From the NCBI GenBank assembly GCA_008638415.1, contig VWVT01000010.1, forward strand, positions 186,001-250,000: a DNA stretch of 64,000 nucleotides, given 5' to 3'. Positions 8,988-17,987 of this stretch are shown here, piece by piece. Both the position numbers and the translations under genes were made by a program. Each line of letters begins with the position of its first letter. Position 1 is the stretch's first letter. The stretch is from Nocardiopsis sinuspersici (GTDB taxonomy: Bacteria; Actinomycetota; Actinomycetes; Streptosporangiales; Streptosporangiaceae). The notes under the pieces are model-generated. The model searched no databases. It worked only from the letters and a program-made list of their open reading frames with translations, and was not told where the DNA came from.

Positions 8988-11900
8988 TTGAGCCCCACCG
9001 CGCCGACGTACGGGTCGGCCACCCGGCTCCTGCACTCCCTCGAGGACGGCGCCGTCTCCCGGCGCATGCGCGTCCTCGCGCTCTACGCCCGCGACCACGC
9101 CGGCACATCCCATCTCGCCGGGATCCTCCGGCAGCTCGAAACCTCCGGCCACGGCCGCCTCGCCGTGCACATGGCCACGGTCGCGCGCGACACCGGCACC
9201 CTGGCCCGCCACCTCGCCGGACCCGACCACGAACTTCGCCGGGCCGCCCTGCGCGCGGTCCGCGACCTCCCGGGCGAGGCCGTCGCACCCGCTCTGGACG
9301 ACGCGCCCACCGGTCTGCGCCGTGCCCTGTACCGCGCCCTGTTCCACGCGCGGCGCACCGGCGCCGCCGACACCCTCCTGCCCCGCGTCCGCGCGGAGTA
9401 CGGCGACGCCGAGGCCGCCGCGCTCCTGCCCGCCTGCTCACCCGGACAGGTCGTCCGCCACCTGCCCGACCTCCTGCACGCCGTGCGCTCCTGGCGCCGC
9501 CTGGCCCGCCGCCATCCCGACGTCCTGCTGGGCCACCTCCGGGAACTGGGCGCGGAGAACGGGGGCCTGCCCGTGCGGCTGCCCGCCTGGCGGCGCGCCC
9601 TCCAGGCACTCGACCCGGTCCGGCCGGCCGGGACCGGAGCACTCGTCGAGGAACTCGAACCCCGTGGCCGGAGGCTGCTCCACCTCCTCCCGCACGCCCA
9701 GCGGCTCCCGTACCGGGACGGAGACCGCCACCAGTACCCCTTCCGCTACCCGGCCCTGCCCGGCGGCGGACGTTCCGTCCGCGAGCTGTTCCAGCAGATG
9801 CTCCACAGCCCTCCGTCGGCCCTGTCCGTCCTTCGGGCCATGCCCCAGCCGATGAGCACCGCCTACCTGGACCGGTTCGTCCAGGAACGGAGCGGATACG
9901 GCACACTCGCGCTCCTGCCCTACCTGGGACTGCTGCCCCGGGAGCGGGCCGAGGCCGGGGCCCGCCGCGCCCTGGCGCAGATCAACGTCTTCCAGGGCCG
10001 CAGGGCCCGCTACGCGGACCCCCACAAGGACCTGGACGCGATCGCCCACCTGCCCTACGGAGAGGCGGCCGGCCCGCTCGACGACGCCGCCGCGGCCGGG
10101 GACACCGACCGCCGGGCGCGAGGCCTGGCCCGGCTGGTGGAGGCCACCGCACGCACCGGCGATCCCCGCCTGCTGGCCCGGGTCCTCGCCGGGCGCGCCG
10201 AGCGCGCCCGGGCCGAACGCGACCCGGTCCGCCGCTCCCTGCTGTGCGCGCTGGCCTCCGTCGCCCCGCCACTGCTCGCCGAGGCCTCCCTTCCCGCGCT
10301 GCACCGGCTGCTCACCGACACCCTGCGCTCCCGCGACACCTCGGCGGGCACCCGCCGGTCCCTGCGCGACCTGGCGGCCCGGCTGCTGCGCCATCCACGC
10401 ACCCGCGAGGACGCGGACGCGGTGGAGTGGGCGCTGGAGGCCTACACCGGCCTGGTCACGCGCTTCGGCGCGCGGGGGCTGGGCGAGCGCGGCCGTCCGC
10501 GCTCACGCCCTCCGTGGTGGAGCGGGCCGCACCGGACACCCGCCTCCTCCGACTCGGAGCCGACCCTGGACCAGGTACTGCCCCGGGGCGCGGAGGGCGA
10601 ACTCCACCGGAGGCTCGCCCCAGTGCTCGACGCGGCCCGCGCCCGGGGCGACTTCTCTCCCGTCGTCGCCCTGGCACGCGAACTCGGCCGCCGGGTCCAC
10701 GGTGTCCCCGAGATCAGGGAGCACCTGGCGGCCGCCGTCCTCCACCACGCCAAAACCACCAGTGACATCGGCACCACCAGAGCCAGCGACAGCGCAGGGA
10801 CCGGTACCGCCGGAGAGGCGGCGAAGCTGTACCTGACAGGTCGGGACGCCCGCGCCGACGCACTGGCGCTGTTCGACGCCGATCAGGCCGCCGCCCGCGT
10901 CCCCCGGGTGTGGGAGGTCCTCGCCCGCCACCACACGCCGTCCGCGCTCCGCGCCGCCCTCGACGCCGCCGAGCACCGGTCCGCCGACGGCCGGGCGTGG
11001 GTGCCCCGGACCGACCGCCGTGTGGCCCGGGACTGGCCGGAGCCGCTGCGCGCCCGGGTCGTCGACCACCTGGCGGGGATCGCCGACGACCACTCCCTCG
11101 CCCTCGACGATCGCGAGGACGCCCTGTGCGAGCTGGGGAGCCTGCCCGGCACGGCCGACCGGATCGCCCCCTACCTGGACGGCCCCGACACCGTCCTGCG
11201 CGAGGCCGCCGTGAGCGCCCTCGGCCGCGGCGACGACCCGGGCCGCGCCCTGGACCTGGTCCTGGCGCACGCCGACGGTCCTCGGTCCCGGGCCGCCGGA
11301 CCCGCGATGTCCCGGTGCGCGAGGGCCGTCGCGCCCTCCCGCCTGGGCCCGGCACTGGCGCGCGCCCTGGACGGTCCGGCCAAGGTCACCGTCCGCAAGG
11401 CGGCGGCCCGCCTGCTGGAGCACCACCGGCCGCCCGGCGGGATCGAGCGCCTGGTCCGCGTCCTGGACGCCGGTGGAGGGCAGCACCGGGACGTGCGCGC
11501 GGCCGCGGCGGGCGCGCTCATGCGCGCCCTGGACCACCCGGCCGCACTGCCCGCCCTGGTCCGGCACGTCCACGGGTTCACGGAGGTGGAGGTCCAGTTC
11601 GCCCTGTTGCGGGTGCCGCCCCAGGCCTGCCCGCCGCCGCTGCGGAAGGCCGCCGCGCGGATGGTGGCCTCGCTGCCCGCCCCGTCACGCGGCCACTGGC
11701 GGTTCCAGGGGTGGACGAGCCGCTGGGCGCCCTGGGCCGACCACGACGTCGACGAGGTGGTCGAGGCCGTGTGCGACCTGGACCGGGACGGCGAACAGGC
11801 GATCCAGGCCCTCGGCGCGCTCGTCCTCGCGGGGAAGGGCGCCGACCGGATCAGAGGGATACTGGGCCGGCTCCTGGCGGCCGTCCCCGGCCCCGAGCAC

Positions 11901-12482
11901 GGGGTACCCCTGCGCCGGTCCCACCGGGAGCGGGGAGACTCAGCCCACCGGCGGGTGAGGAGGGTGCTCCGGCTTCTGCACGGTTCGACGGCGGTCGGCG
12001 GGGACGGCGCCCGCGTACTGGAGGAACAGCGAAGGAGCGTGCTCGGCCTGCTGGCCTCCAGGGACGAGTACCTCGTCGAGGCGGACGCCGTCGTCCGCCG
12101 GATGATCGGGGCCGGGATCGGGGCCGCGGGAGAGACCCACGCCCGGTCGCTGGCGGGACTGATCCTGCTCACGGCCCGTCTCATGGCCCGGCGGCCCGCC
12201 CTCACGTGGAGGACGGAGAGGCTCGTGCGGTCCATGGTCGGCTTCCGCGGGGACCGCGTGCCGCTGGAGACGCTGGAGGAGGTGGTGCGCCACGTCTTCG
12301 ACACCGCCGCCCGGACGGACGGTGCCGTGGGGGAGACGGTGGCCCTGGTGGGCCTGCGCATCGTGGAGCGGGCGGGCACCGAGACCGAGTGGTCCGGGGC
12401 CTGGCCGGAGCTGCTCTCCCGTGCGGGCGACCTCGGACACGGGGCGGTGCGCGTGGAGGCATGGCGGATAGCCGTGGAGTAG
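8988..12482 (+). CDS. Large alpha-helical HEAT-repeat-like protein, about 1,160 aa
   Basis: The protein is almost entirely short Ala/Leu/Arg-rich helices in repeated pairs (for example MRVLALYARDHAGTSHLAGI, LRRAALRAVRDLPGEAV, VLREAAVSALGRGDD, VRKAAARLLEHHRPPGG, VRAAAAGALMRALDHPAALP). This pattern is typical of HEAT/PBS-lyase-like alpha solenoids that act as protein scaffolds. No signal peptide, membrane helix or catalytic motif is seen. Function unknown. The start is uncertain: TTG at 8988 is chosen because residues soon after it fit the repeat pattern, but GTG at 8934 or TTG at 8916 are in frame and none has a clear RBS. It stands alone after mobA. Confidence 0.7.
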   Translation: MSPTAPTYGSATRLLHSLEDGAVSRRMRVLALYARDHAGTSHLAGILRQLETSGHGRLAVHMATVARDTGTLARHLAGPDHELRRAALRAVRDLPGEAVAPALDDAPTGLRRALYRALFHARRTGAADTLLPRVRAEYGDAEAAALLPACSPGQVVRHLPDLLHAVRSWRRLARRHPDVLLGHLRELGAENGGLPVRLPAWRRALQALDPVRPAGTGALVEELEPRGRRLLHLLPHAQRLPYRDGDRHQYPFRYPALPGGGRSVRELFQQMLHSPPSALSVLRAMPQPMSTAYLDRFVQERSGYGTLALLPYLGLLPRERAEAGARRALAQINVFQGRRARYADPHKDLDAIAHLPYGEAAGPLDDAAAAGDTDRRARGLARLVEATARTGDPRLLARVLAGRAERARAERDPVRRSLLCALASVAPPLLAEASLPALHRLLTDTLRSRDTSAGTRRSLRDLAARLLRHPRTREDADAVEWALEAYTGLVTRFGARGLGERGRPRSRPPWWSGPHRTPASSDSEPTLDQVLPRGAEGELHRRLAPVLDAARARGDFSPVVALARELGRRVHGVPEIREHLAAAVLHHAKTTSDIGTTRASDSAGTGTAGEAAKLYLTGRDARADALALFDADQAAARVPRVWEVLARHHTPSALRAALDAAEHRSADGRAWVPRTDRRVARDWPEPLRARVVDHLAGIADDHSLALDDREDALCELGSLPGTADRIAPYLDGPDTVLREAAVSALGRGDDPGRALDLVLAHADGPRSRAAGPAMSRCARAVAPSRLGPALARALDGPAKVTVRKAAARLLEHHRPPGGIERLVRVLDAGGGQHRDVRAAAAGALMRALDHPAALPALVRHVHGFTEVEVQFALLRVPPQACPPPLRKAAARMVASLPAPSRGHWRFQGWTSRWAPWADHDVDEVVEAVCDLDRDGEQAIQALGALVLAGKGADRIRGILGRLLAAVPGPEHGVPLRRSHRERGDSAHRRVRRVLRLLHGSTAVGGDGARVLEEQRRSVLGLLASRDEYLVEADAVVRRMIGAGIGAAGETHARSLAGLILLTARLMARRPALTWRTERLVRSMVGFRGDRVPLETLEEVVRHVFDTAARTDGAVGETVALVGLRIVERAGTETEWSGAWPELLSRAGDLGHGAVRVEAWRIAVE

Positions 12483-12582
12483 GGGCGACAGGAGTCGGCG
12501 GGGACGGAGGAGGAAGGGAAGACCCGGTCTCCGGCCGTCCCCGCCACCGCTCCGCGGGCCGGGAGCGCTCCTGCGGCTCCGG

Positions 12583-12828
12583 TCAGCCCTCGAACTCGTC
12601 CATGGGCGTGGTCTCGCGCAGGAACCCGCGCATGCCCAGGAAGTTGGACAGGTACTCCCGGTGCTCGTCGCAGGCCACCCACACCTTGCGCCGGTCGGGA
12701 GTGTGCAGCTTGGGGTTGTTCCACACCAGCGCCCACGTCGCCTCGGCACGGCAGTCGCGCCGTGAGCAGCGCGGCCGGTCGTCCGGTTTACCCAATGCTG
12801 ACCCCCCAGTCGAAGAAACGGTCCCCAT
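12583..12828 (-). CDS. Conserved small cysteine/histidine protein (actinobacterial family)
   Basis: 81 residues from the ATG. The core RPRCSRRDCRAEATWALVW, then WVACDEHREYLSNFL and RGFLRET, is strongly conserved among actinobacteria as I recall. The two CxxxxC cysteines plus the CDEH group could make a zinc site. It is sometimes misnamed acetone carboxylase subunit; no enzymatic evidence supports that. The ATG at 12828 has no RBS. The in-frame TTG at 12795 follows GGGGGG at about 5 nt and would give 70 residues starting nearer the conserved core, so the true start may be there. The hairpin array at 12899-13036 lies about 70 nt upstream. Confidence 0.75.
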   Translation of the reverse strand: MGTVSSTGGSALGKPDDRPRCSRRDCRAEATWALVWNNPKLHTPDRRKVWVACDEHREYLSNFLGMRGFLRETTPMDEFEG

Positions 12829-12898
12829 GGTAAAGCCACGGGCACGAGCCGGTGTTCTCCGCAGGTCGACCGGAAAGGCGACCTGGGCCGAACACAAG

Positions 12899-13036
12899 GC
12901 GACGCCGGGTGGCTACGGGGGCAAACCACCCGGCGTCGCAGGCGATGTTTCGACGGGGGCTCGAAACATCGCACCCGCGCTTCGACGGGGGACCGAAGCG
13001 CTAGAAACCAATGTACACCGATGCCCCCCGGTGTAC
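12899..13036. other. Array of four consecutive perfect hairpins (candidate structured RNA or leader)
   Basis: Four back-to-back inverted repeats lie in 138 bases. H1 is 12899-12912/12926-12939 (14 bp, GCGACGCCGGGTGG arm). H2 is 12942-12953/12961-12972 (12 bp, GCGATGTTTCGA arm). H3 is 12977-12984/12994-13001 (8 bp, GCGCTTCG arm). H4 is 13013-13020/13029-13036 (8 bp, GTACACCG arm). Arms differ in sequence, but the loops of H1-H3 all contain GGGGG and the loop of H4 contains CCCCC, so loop-loop pairing is possible. It lies in a roughly 530-bp gene-free gap between divergent genes. On the minus strand it would be the 5' leader of the 12583-12828 gene. No known RNA family is recognised. Confidence 0.6.
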
Positions 13037-13356
13037 GTCAAGAGTCAGTTACAACGTTGTCTCGGGAGGGTCCCACCGATGCAGGGTCTTAGGTCCCAGT
13101 CCAGGACTCATCTGACATTTCGCCCATAACATGTGCCCCTCTGTTCCGCGGGGTAACACACGTTTCCTGGGTCAAAGTAATCCCACGCATATCCCTGGTC
13201 TCCGTCGACACACGGCAAAGCGTCCGGCCCCGCTCACACGGCGCCGGGCGGGTGGACGGAGAGCGCTTCCGTGTGGCCGTGTGGGATTGCGGGGAGAGCA
13301 GGAATCGGGGGTCGCGCCGTGCGCGACCGTGTAAACGACTACGCAGGGGGTCCCAC

Positions 13357-13566
13357 ATGTCCCACAACACCTACCGCGTCACGGAGATCGTCGGCACCTC
13401 GCCGCAGGGGATCGACCAGGCCATCCGCAACGGCATCGACCGGGCCTCGGCCACGCTGCGCGAACTCGACTGGTTCCAGGTCACCGAGATCCGGGGGCAC
13501 ATCGAGGAGGGCGACGTCGCGCACTTCCAGGTGGGTCTCAAGGTGGGGTTCCGCCTGGAGGAGTGA
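13357..13566 (+). CDS. Dodecin (flavin storage protein)
   Basis: 69 residues, the usual dodecin length. Dodecins form hollow dodecamers that sequester riboflavin, FMN or FAD. Family features are TYRVTEIVGTSPQGIDQAI at the N-terminus, ATLRELDWFQVTEIRG in the middle (the Trp stacks on flavin) and FQVGLKVGFRLE at the end. The ATG is preceded by CAGGGGG. It stands alone, with the SDR remnant directly downstream. Upstream, 13037-13356 contains no other gene I can support. Confidence 0.93.
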   Translation: MSHNTYRVTEIVGTSPQGIDQAIRNGIDRASATLRELDWFQVTEIRGHIEEGDVAHFQVGLKVGFRLEE

Positions 13567-13608
13567 GGGGCCGCGGTCCGGGGACGGCGGCCGCGGTGGC
13601 GGCCCGGT

Positions 13609-14058
13609 CGCCGCCGTCACCGCGGCCGCCTCGACCCGGCCGACCCCGACGTGGCCGGCACCTCGTGGCGGCACCGGTTCTACTCCCGGATTCACGTGTA
13701 CGGCACCAGCAAGCTCCTCAGCCTGCTGGCCACCCGCGAACTCGCGCGCCGCCCGCCCGCCGGCATGCGCGCCTACAACGCCGATCCCGGAATGGTCCGG
13801 GGCACGGCGGTCAACCGCAGCGCCGGGGGACTCATGCGGCTGACCGCCCCGCTGACGCGCCCCTGGTCCCGCACCGTCGGGGAGGGTGCGCGGACACCGT
13901 TGGCGCTGGCGGTGGCGGACACGCCTCCCGAGCCCAACGGCGGGTCCTTCAGCGACTCCCGTCCCGGGTCGCCCTCGGCCCTCGCGGGCGACGACGGGCT
14001 CGCCCGCCTCGTCTACGAGCGGACGGCCCTCCTGTTGGGGACGGCTCCGCTCGCGTGA
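13609..14058 (+). pseudogene. Short-chain dehydrogenase remnant lacking the NAD(P)-binding half
   Basis: The reading frame gives HRGRLDPADPDVAG, then RIHVYGTSKLLSLLATRELARR, then MRAYNADPGMVRGTAVNRSAGG. This is the C-terminal half of a retinol-dehydrogenase-like SDR, with the catalytic YxxxK (YGTSK) present. The Rossmann half (TGxxxGxG, NNAG, catalytic Ser) is absent; the coding trace fades into Arg/Pro-rich sequence about 45 nt after the dodecin stop. No start with an RBS exists; GTG at 13651 would yield only 135 residues without a cofactor site. I read it as a 5'-deleted relic, with the deletion endpoint just after dodecin. Confidence 0.75.
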
Positions 14059-14094
14059 GCGGCCACCGCGCGCAGATCGTGGCGGGGACACGGC

Positions 14095-14886
14095 CTAACC
14101 CTCGGCCGAGGCCTCCAGGCCGCGCTGCACGTCCACGTGTACGTGGTCCAGGTGCCTCAGGATCTCGTTGTCCGGGTCGGCGGCCTCGTAGTCGCGCCAT
14201 CCCAGCGACGGGTAGTAGGTGCTCCAGATCCTGTCGTCGAAGATGATCACGTCTATCTCGTAGTCCGGGGCGTGGGCGATCAGCCAGTGCGCCATCACCC
14301 AGCCCTCACGACGGTTCTCCTCGTTGACCGGCCGGTAGAAGATGTCGATGGCGCGGCCTTCGTAGTGCGCGGAGTCCTCGCCGTGCCCGGTGTCGTAGCC
14401 GCCCGGATGGTAGCCGCCGAGGCTCAGGTCGGAGAAGTGCTCGTCCAGGCCGTCCTTGAGGCGCTGGGCGCGCGCGGTCAGGCCGGAGGGCTCCAGGTCC
14501 TCCTGCACCTCCAGCCCGGGGTTCTTGGTGGACCGGCAGGTCAGCGAGGGTCCGGCGTCCTCCTCGGGCCCCTCCTCCAGGAGGGTCATCACGGCATCGG
14601 GGATGTCGCTGGTGTCGGGCGCCCCGAGCGGGGCGCCGTCGCCCTGTACGGCGACGGCGGCCGCGGTGGTGGCCCGCCGGGCCTGGTCCCGGTCCAGCCG
14701 GACCTGCTCCTCGCCCGTCCACACCGCGCAGTCGGGGCCCCAGGGGGTCGACATGGGGAAGGCGTCGCTGTTGCGGGACAGCCAGCGAACGCCCACGGCG
14801 GCGATGACGCCCAGCACGACCAGGACGGCCACGGCGATGGCCAGCCTGTACCACCGGCGCTCGGGCCGTACGGCTCTGTGTGTCAT
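14095..14886 (-). CDS. Membrane-anchored exoprotein with an M15/LAS metallopeptidase-like C-terminal domain
   Basis: 263 residues. A basic N-terminus and one signal-anchor helix (LAIAVAVLVVLGVIAAVGV, about residues 14-33) place the rest outside the cell. The C-terminal half shows SAHYEGRAIDIFY (SxHxxGxAxD-like, about residue 178) and LDHVHVDV (about 247), matching the zinc-ligand spacing of D-Ala-D-Ala carboxypeptidase/VanY-like folds. A peptidoglycan or related peptidase role is therefore possible, though the family is often labelled hypothetical and activity is unproven. The ATG is preceded by GGAGGAG/GAGGGG. It converges with the SDR remnant. Confidence 0.7.
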   Translation of the reverse strand: MTHRAVRPERRWYRLAIAVAVLVVLGVIAAVGVRWLSRNSDAFPMSTPWGPDCAVWTGEEQVRLDRDQARRATTAAAVAVQGDGAPLGAPDTSDIPDAVMTLLEEGPEEDAGPSLTCRSTKNPGLEVQEDLEPSGLTARAQRLKDGLDEHFSDLSLGGYHPGGYDTGHGEDSAHYEGRAIDIFYRPVNEENRREGWVMAHWLIAHAPDYEIDVIIFDDRIWSTYYPSLGWRDYEAADPDNEILRHLDHVHVDVQRGLEASAEG

Positions 14887-15082
14887 GCCCCTCGCTCCTC
14901 CACGTTCGTGCCGGGCCGCGCTTGTCGGCTGCCGACGCGGGCTTCAGAGTGGTCAACTCCTACGGAATTCACCAGATTTCAGACGATACGGGCATCTTCT
15001 CCGTATCGGGGGCCGGGCACCGTTCTCGAAGCCGGTGACCAGGCAGGACGCGCCGACTGCCGTGTCGGTCACAGAGTGCTCC

Positions 15083-15841
15083 CTAACGGACCGACCACAG
15101 GACGAACAGGCCGCCGAGAACCAGCGTCAGCGCCCAGATCCGGTCCATGGTGACCCCGCGCCAGCGCAGCGCGTGCACCCCCAGGAAGTCGTAGGCGATC
15201 AGGGCGGCGACCCCCGCCGCGGCCAGCATCGCCACCGTGTGCACCCCGGTGGCGGCCAGGCCGACCAGCGTCGCGTCCCACAGGCTCCACGTCTCCACGG
15301 CCGCCGCGGCCTCCTCCGGCGCCGGTGCCGCCCCGGCCCCGCCGGTGCCCACGGTCGCGCCCTCCTCCACCCCCTCCGCCGGCCGGCCCCCGGCGCCGTG
15401 CGCCCCGTGCCCGTCGGAGTGCCCGTCGGAGTGCGTGTGCGCGAGCCGTCCCGCCAGCACGGGCATCAGCATCAGACCCGCGCCGTGCGCCGACGACATC
15501 AGGAACGACCACGCGGTCAGCTGCCACAGCGGCAGGCGCACCTCGCGCCAGTGGAAGTGCCGCCGCGACAGCAGCATCACCAGCCCCACGAACACGATCA
15601 ACGTGCCGCCCGCGACCGGGAAGAGCACCGAGGCGGTGGCCGAGCCGGTGACGGTGACGGCCACGGCCGCGACGCCGACGCTGGCGGCGTGGCCGACGGC
15701 GACGGCGGGCAGTGAGCGCAGCACCTCGGCCCGGCCGCCCTCCTGGAGGCCGCGGGTCACGGCCAGCAGCCAGCCCATGCTCGGGTGCAGGCCGTGGAAG
15801 GCGCCCAACGCGACGAGGGACCAGATCTGGGCGGGGGTCAC
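15083..15841 (-). CDS. Multi-pass membrane protein with a His-rich loop (possible metal handling)
   Basis: 252 residues with about six membrane helices (LVALGAFHGLHPSMGWLLAV at the N-terminus; LIVFVGLVMLLS; LTAWSFLMSSAHGAGLMLM; LVGLAATGVHTVAMLAAAG; IWALTLVLGGLFVLW). A loop around residues 135-150 is rich in His and Asp (AHTHSDGHSDGHGAHG) and followed by an Ala/Glu/Pro-rich stretch. His in the first helix (FHGLHP) and the His-rich loop recall Ni/Co- or Zn-handling membrane proteins such as NicO or HupE. The family is not certain and the metal is unknown. The GTG start gives a protein that begins at the first helix. Confidence 0.65.
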   Translation of the reverse strand: MTPAQIWSLVALGAFHGLHPSMGWLLAVTRGLQEGGRAEVLRSLPAVAVGHAASVGVAAVAVTVTGSATASVLFPVAGGTLIVFVGLVMLLSRRHFHWREVRLPLWQLTAWSFLMSSAHGAGLMLMPVLAGRLAHTHSDGHSDGHGAHGAGGRPAEGVEEGATVGTGGAGAAPAPEEAAAAVETWSLWDATLVGLAATGVHTVAMLAAAGVAALIAYDFLGVHALRWRGVTMDRIWALTLVLGGLFVLWSVR

Positions 15842-15883
15842 GGCGCCAGAGTCACACGGCCGTGGGGAGGCCGCAACAGCGCG

Positions 15884-15913
15884 AACCCCTCTGACCGACA
15901 CCGGTCAGAGGGG
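15884..15913 (-). terminator. Bidirectional-looking terminator after the LCP gene
   Basis: Stem CCCCTCTGACC (15886-15896) and GGTCAGAGGGG (15903-15913), 11 bp perfect, loop GACACC. It has TTT on the plus-strand side and TT on the minus side. It lies between the stop of the LCP gene and the start of the next leftward gene. Confidence 0.7.
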
Positions 15914-15968
15914 GTTTCGCTTCGGCGTTTCCGGGGCAGCCGGGCCCGGGATCCGGGTCAGCGCCGGA

Positions 15969-17612
15969 TCAGGGGCACAGGGCTTCCAGGGCGGTGGGGT
16001 CCTCGCCCACCTGGCGGCCCGGTTCGTCGGGGCGCTCCTCGTCCAGGCCGGTGTACTCCTGCCACTCGGTGAGCCCGTCGTCCCCGGTCTCCTCCCCGGC
16101 CGGCCCGCTCGGCTCGTCGGACGCGCCCGGGGACGGGGAACCGGAGGCCTCGTCCGTCGGGGCCCCGTCCCCGGCCTCCTCCCCGGCGATGGCCTCGTCG
16201 ACCAGCTTCCTGACCTCCTCCCAGTCAGGATCGGCGGTGCTGACCTGGGGCGGCGAAAGCTGGAGCGTGCTCATCTCGCCCTTGTCGGTGACCATGTCGG
16301 CCAGCTCGACGAACGCGGGGACCTTGGCCTGGGGGATGTCGGTGCTCAGTGTGCGCTCGGTGGCGCCCGCCAGCTTGCGGTAGCTGGTCAGGACGGTCGT
16401 CGGCTCGACCTGCTCGGCGACGTACTTGAGCAGGCAGCCCTGGCGGCCCATCCGGCCGTAGTCGTCGCTGTTGGTCCGGGACCTGCCGTACCAGAGGGCG
16501 TCGTGGCCGTTGAGGCGGCGCAGGCCCGGCTCCAGCACACCGCCGTGCACGCCGTAGGGGATCGGCTCCTCGATGAGCACCTCCACGCCGCCGATGGCGT
16601 CGATCAGGTCGCGAAAGCCCATCATGTCGACCATCGCGTAGTAGCCGATCTCCAGGCCGACGTTGTGCGCGATCACCTTCTTGAGGGTGTCGGCGGAGGG
16701 GTCGGACGCGGACGGCCTGAAGGCCAGCGCCTCGGGCTCCTCGGCGACCACCTGGTAGAGCTCGTTGAGCATCATGTCGAAGCCGTACGGCTCGGGGTAG
16801 CGCTCGGCCAGGGCGCTGCCCTCGGGGAACCGGGCGTTCTCCAGGTTGCGCGGCAGGCCCACCAGCACGGTGTCGCCGGTGCTGGTGTCCATGCTGGCGA
16901 TCATCATGCTGTCGGTGCGCACGCCGTAGCGGTTGTCCGCCGAGTCCGAGCCGAGCAGCAGCACGTTGACCCGCTCCTGGCCGTTCCACGGGTCGGCCTC
17001 GTCGTGCGGCGGATGGAGGGGGTCCTCCTCGGCCTGGAACACGTTGTTGAGCGTCTGGTAGGCGGTGTAGCCGCCGTGCAGGGCCAGTGCGGAGGGCGTC
17101 GCCACGGTCAGGCACAGCAGCAGGACCATCGCGGCGCCGAGTACCCGCGAGCCCCGGGAGGCGCCGGCGGGCCTGGTGATCACCCAGGAGTGCACGATCA
17201 CCGTCAGCCACAGCACCGCCACACCGAACACCAAGCCCATGGCACTCAGCAGCCACCGGCTCTGCAGGGCCATGGTGGCCACCAGGGTCATGGTCCCCGT
17301 CTCGCTGGCGACCAGCCACCAGCCCCACGCAGCCAGGCCCAGGACCATGGACAGGTACAGGCCCAGAATCACCGTGCCCGCGACCCTGCGGCGCATCCGC
17401 AGGTGTGCCAGGCCCGGGAGGGGAACCGACGCCGCGGTCCACAGCAGTGCCCGTCCCGTACTGGGGCGCGCGGGCGCCCCGTCCCGCTGATCGTCCTCCG
17501 CTGCCACCGGTGGTTCCTCTCCAGCCGCGGGGCTGTCCGCCCCGTTGTCTCCGTCGTCCCCGCCGAGCGGTGCCTGGGGTCGGAAGTGTCCGAAACCCCC
17601 TGTTATGTACAC
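15969..17612 (-). CDS. LytR-CpsA-Psr (LCP) family cell-wall ligase
   Basis: 547 residues. LCP proteins transfer glycopolymers such as teichoic acid or arabinogalactan from lipid carriers to peptidoglycan. There is an acidic cytosolic N-terminus (about 1-50) and several hydrophobic helices (about 60-190; more than the usual single anchor). The extracellular LCP domain follows (about 215-440), with NVLLLGSDSADNRYGVRTDSM, the D-x-R-x-DS core and LVGLPRNLE. Arg residues in NGHDALWYGRSR and DDYGRMGRQ bind phosphate. A Glu/Asp/Pro/Ser-rich tail ends in a lone Cys (EALCP). The start GTG has no clear RBS; later starts would cut into the cytosolic tail only. Confidence 0.88.
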   Translation of the reverse strand: MYITGGFGHFRPQAPLGGDDGDNGADSPAAGEEPPVAAEDDQRDGAPARPSTGRALLWTAASVPLPGLAHLRMRRRVAGTVILGLYLSMVLGLAAWGWWLVASETGTMTLVATMALQSRWLLSAMGLVFGVAVLWLTVIVHSWVITRPAGASRGSRVLGAAMVLLLCLTVATPSALALHGGYTAYQTLNNVFQAEEDPLHPPHDEADPWNGQERVNVLLLGSDSADNRYGVRTDSMMIASMDTSTGDTVLVGLPRNLENARFPEGSALAERYPEPYGFDMMLNELYQVVAEEPEALAFRPSASDPSADTLKKVIAHNVGLEIGYYAMVDMMGFRDLIDAIGGVEVLIEEPIPYGVHGGVLEPGLRRLNGHDALWYGRSRTNSDDYGRMGRQGCLLKYVAEQVEPTTVLTSYRKLAGATERTLSTDIPQAKVPAFVELADMVTDKGEMSTLQLSPPQVSTADPDWEEVRKLVDEAIAGEEAGDGAPTDEASGSPSPGASDEPSGPAGEETGDDGLTEWQEYTGLDEERPDEPGRQVGEDPTALEALCP

Positions 17613-17987
17613 GCTTGGGAAGGGTCGTTCGGTTCCCTGCCGGAGGCGTGCGTGTGCTCGGACGCGTGGAGCGGGCCGCCCGTGTGGCCTCTGGGCATGG
17701 GGAGATTCCCTGGGGGTGTCGGTGGGCCCGCCAGATCAGTGTGGCGCTTTGCGAGAGTTGTGGGGACGACTACTCAGTGATGATGGATCTTCTATACAAG
17801 TCTGTTATGTGGCGCTGAGGTGGTTGATGGGGCATTGGGCGAAGCTTTCGGAGCAGTCAAAGGGGTGAATCAGCCGATTTCTTTCGCGATCAGTAGTGAA
17901 CGGGCGCCGCAACTGGGATGATCTGGCCGCAGGAGGGGGCGTCGTCCGGGGGAAGGACGGCGTCATGGGAACGAAAGGCAAGCCATC
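17613..17987. other. Intergenic region between the divergent LCP and AsnC genes
   Basis: 375 bases with no gene I can support. It is somewhat AT-richer at 17760-17900 (TGATGGATCTTCTATACAAG; CCGATTTCTTTCGCGATCAGTAGTG) and presumably carries the divergent promoters. TATACA near 17791 is a possible -10 box. No clear operator palindrome is seen. Confidence 0.35.

Noticed and set aside
12899..13036. CRISPR-like array
   Set aside because: The four palindromes have different sequences and no regular repeat-spacer pattern; no cas genes are in the window.
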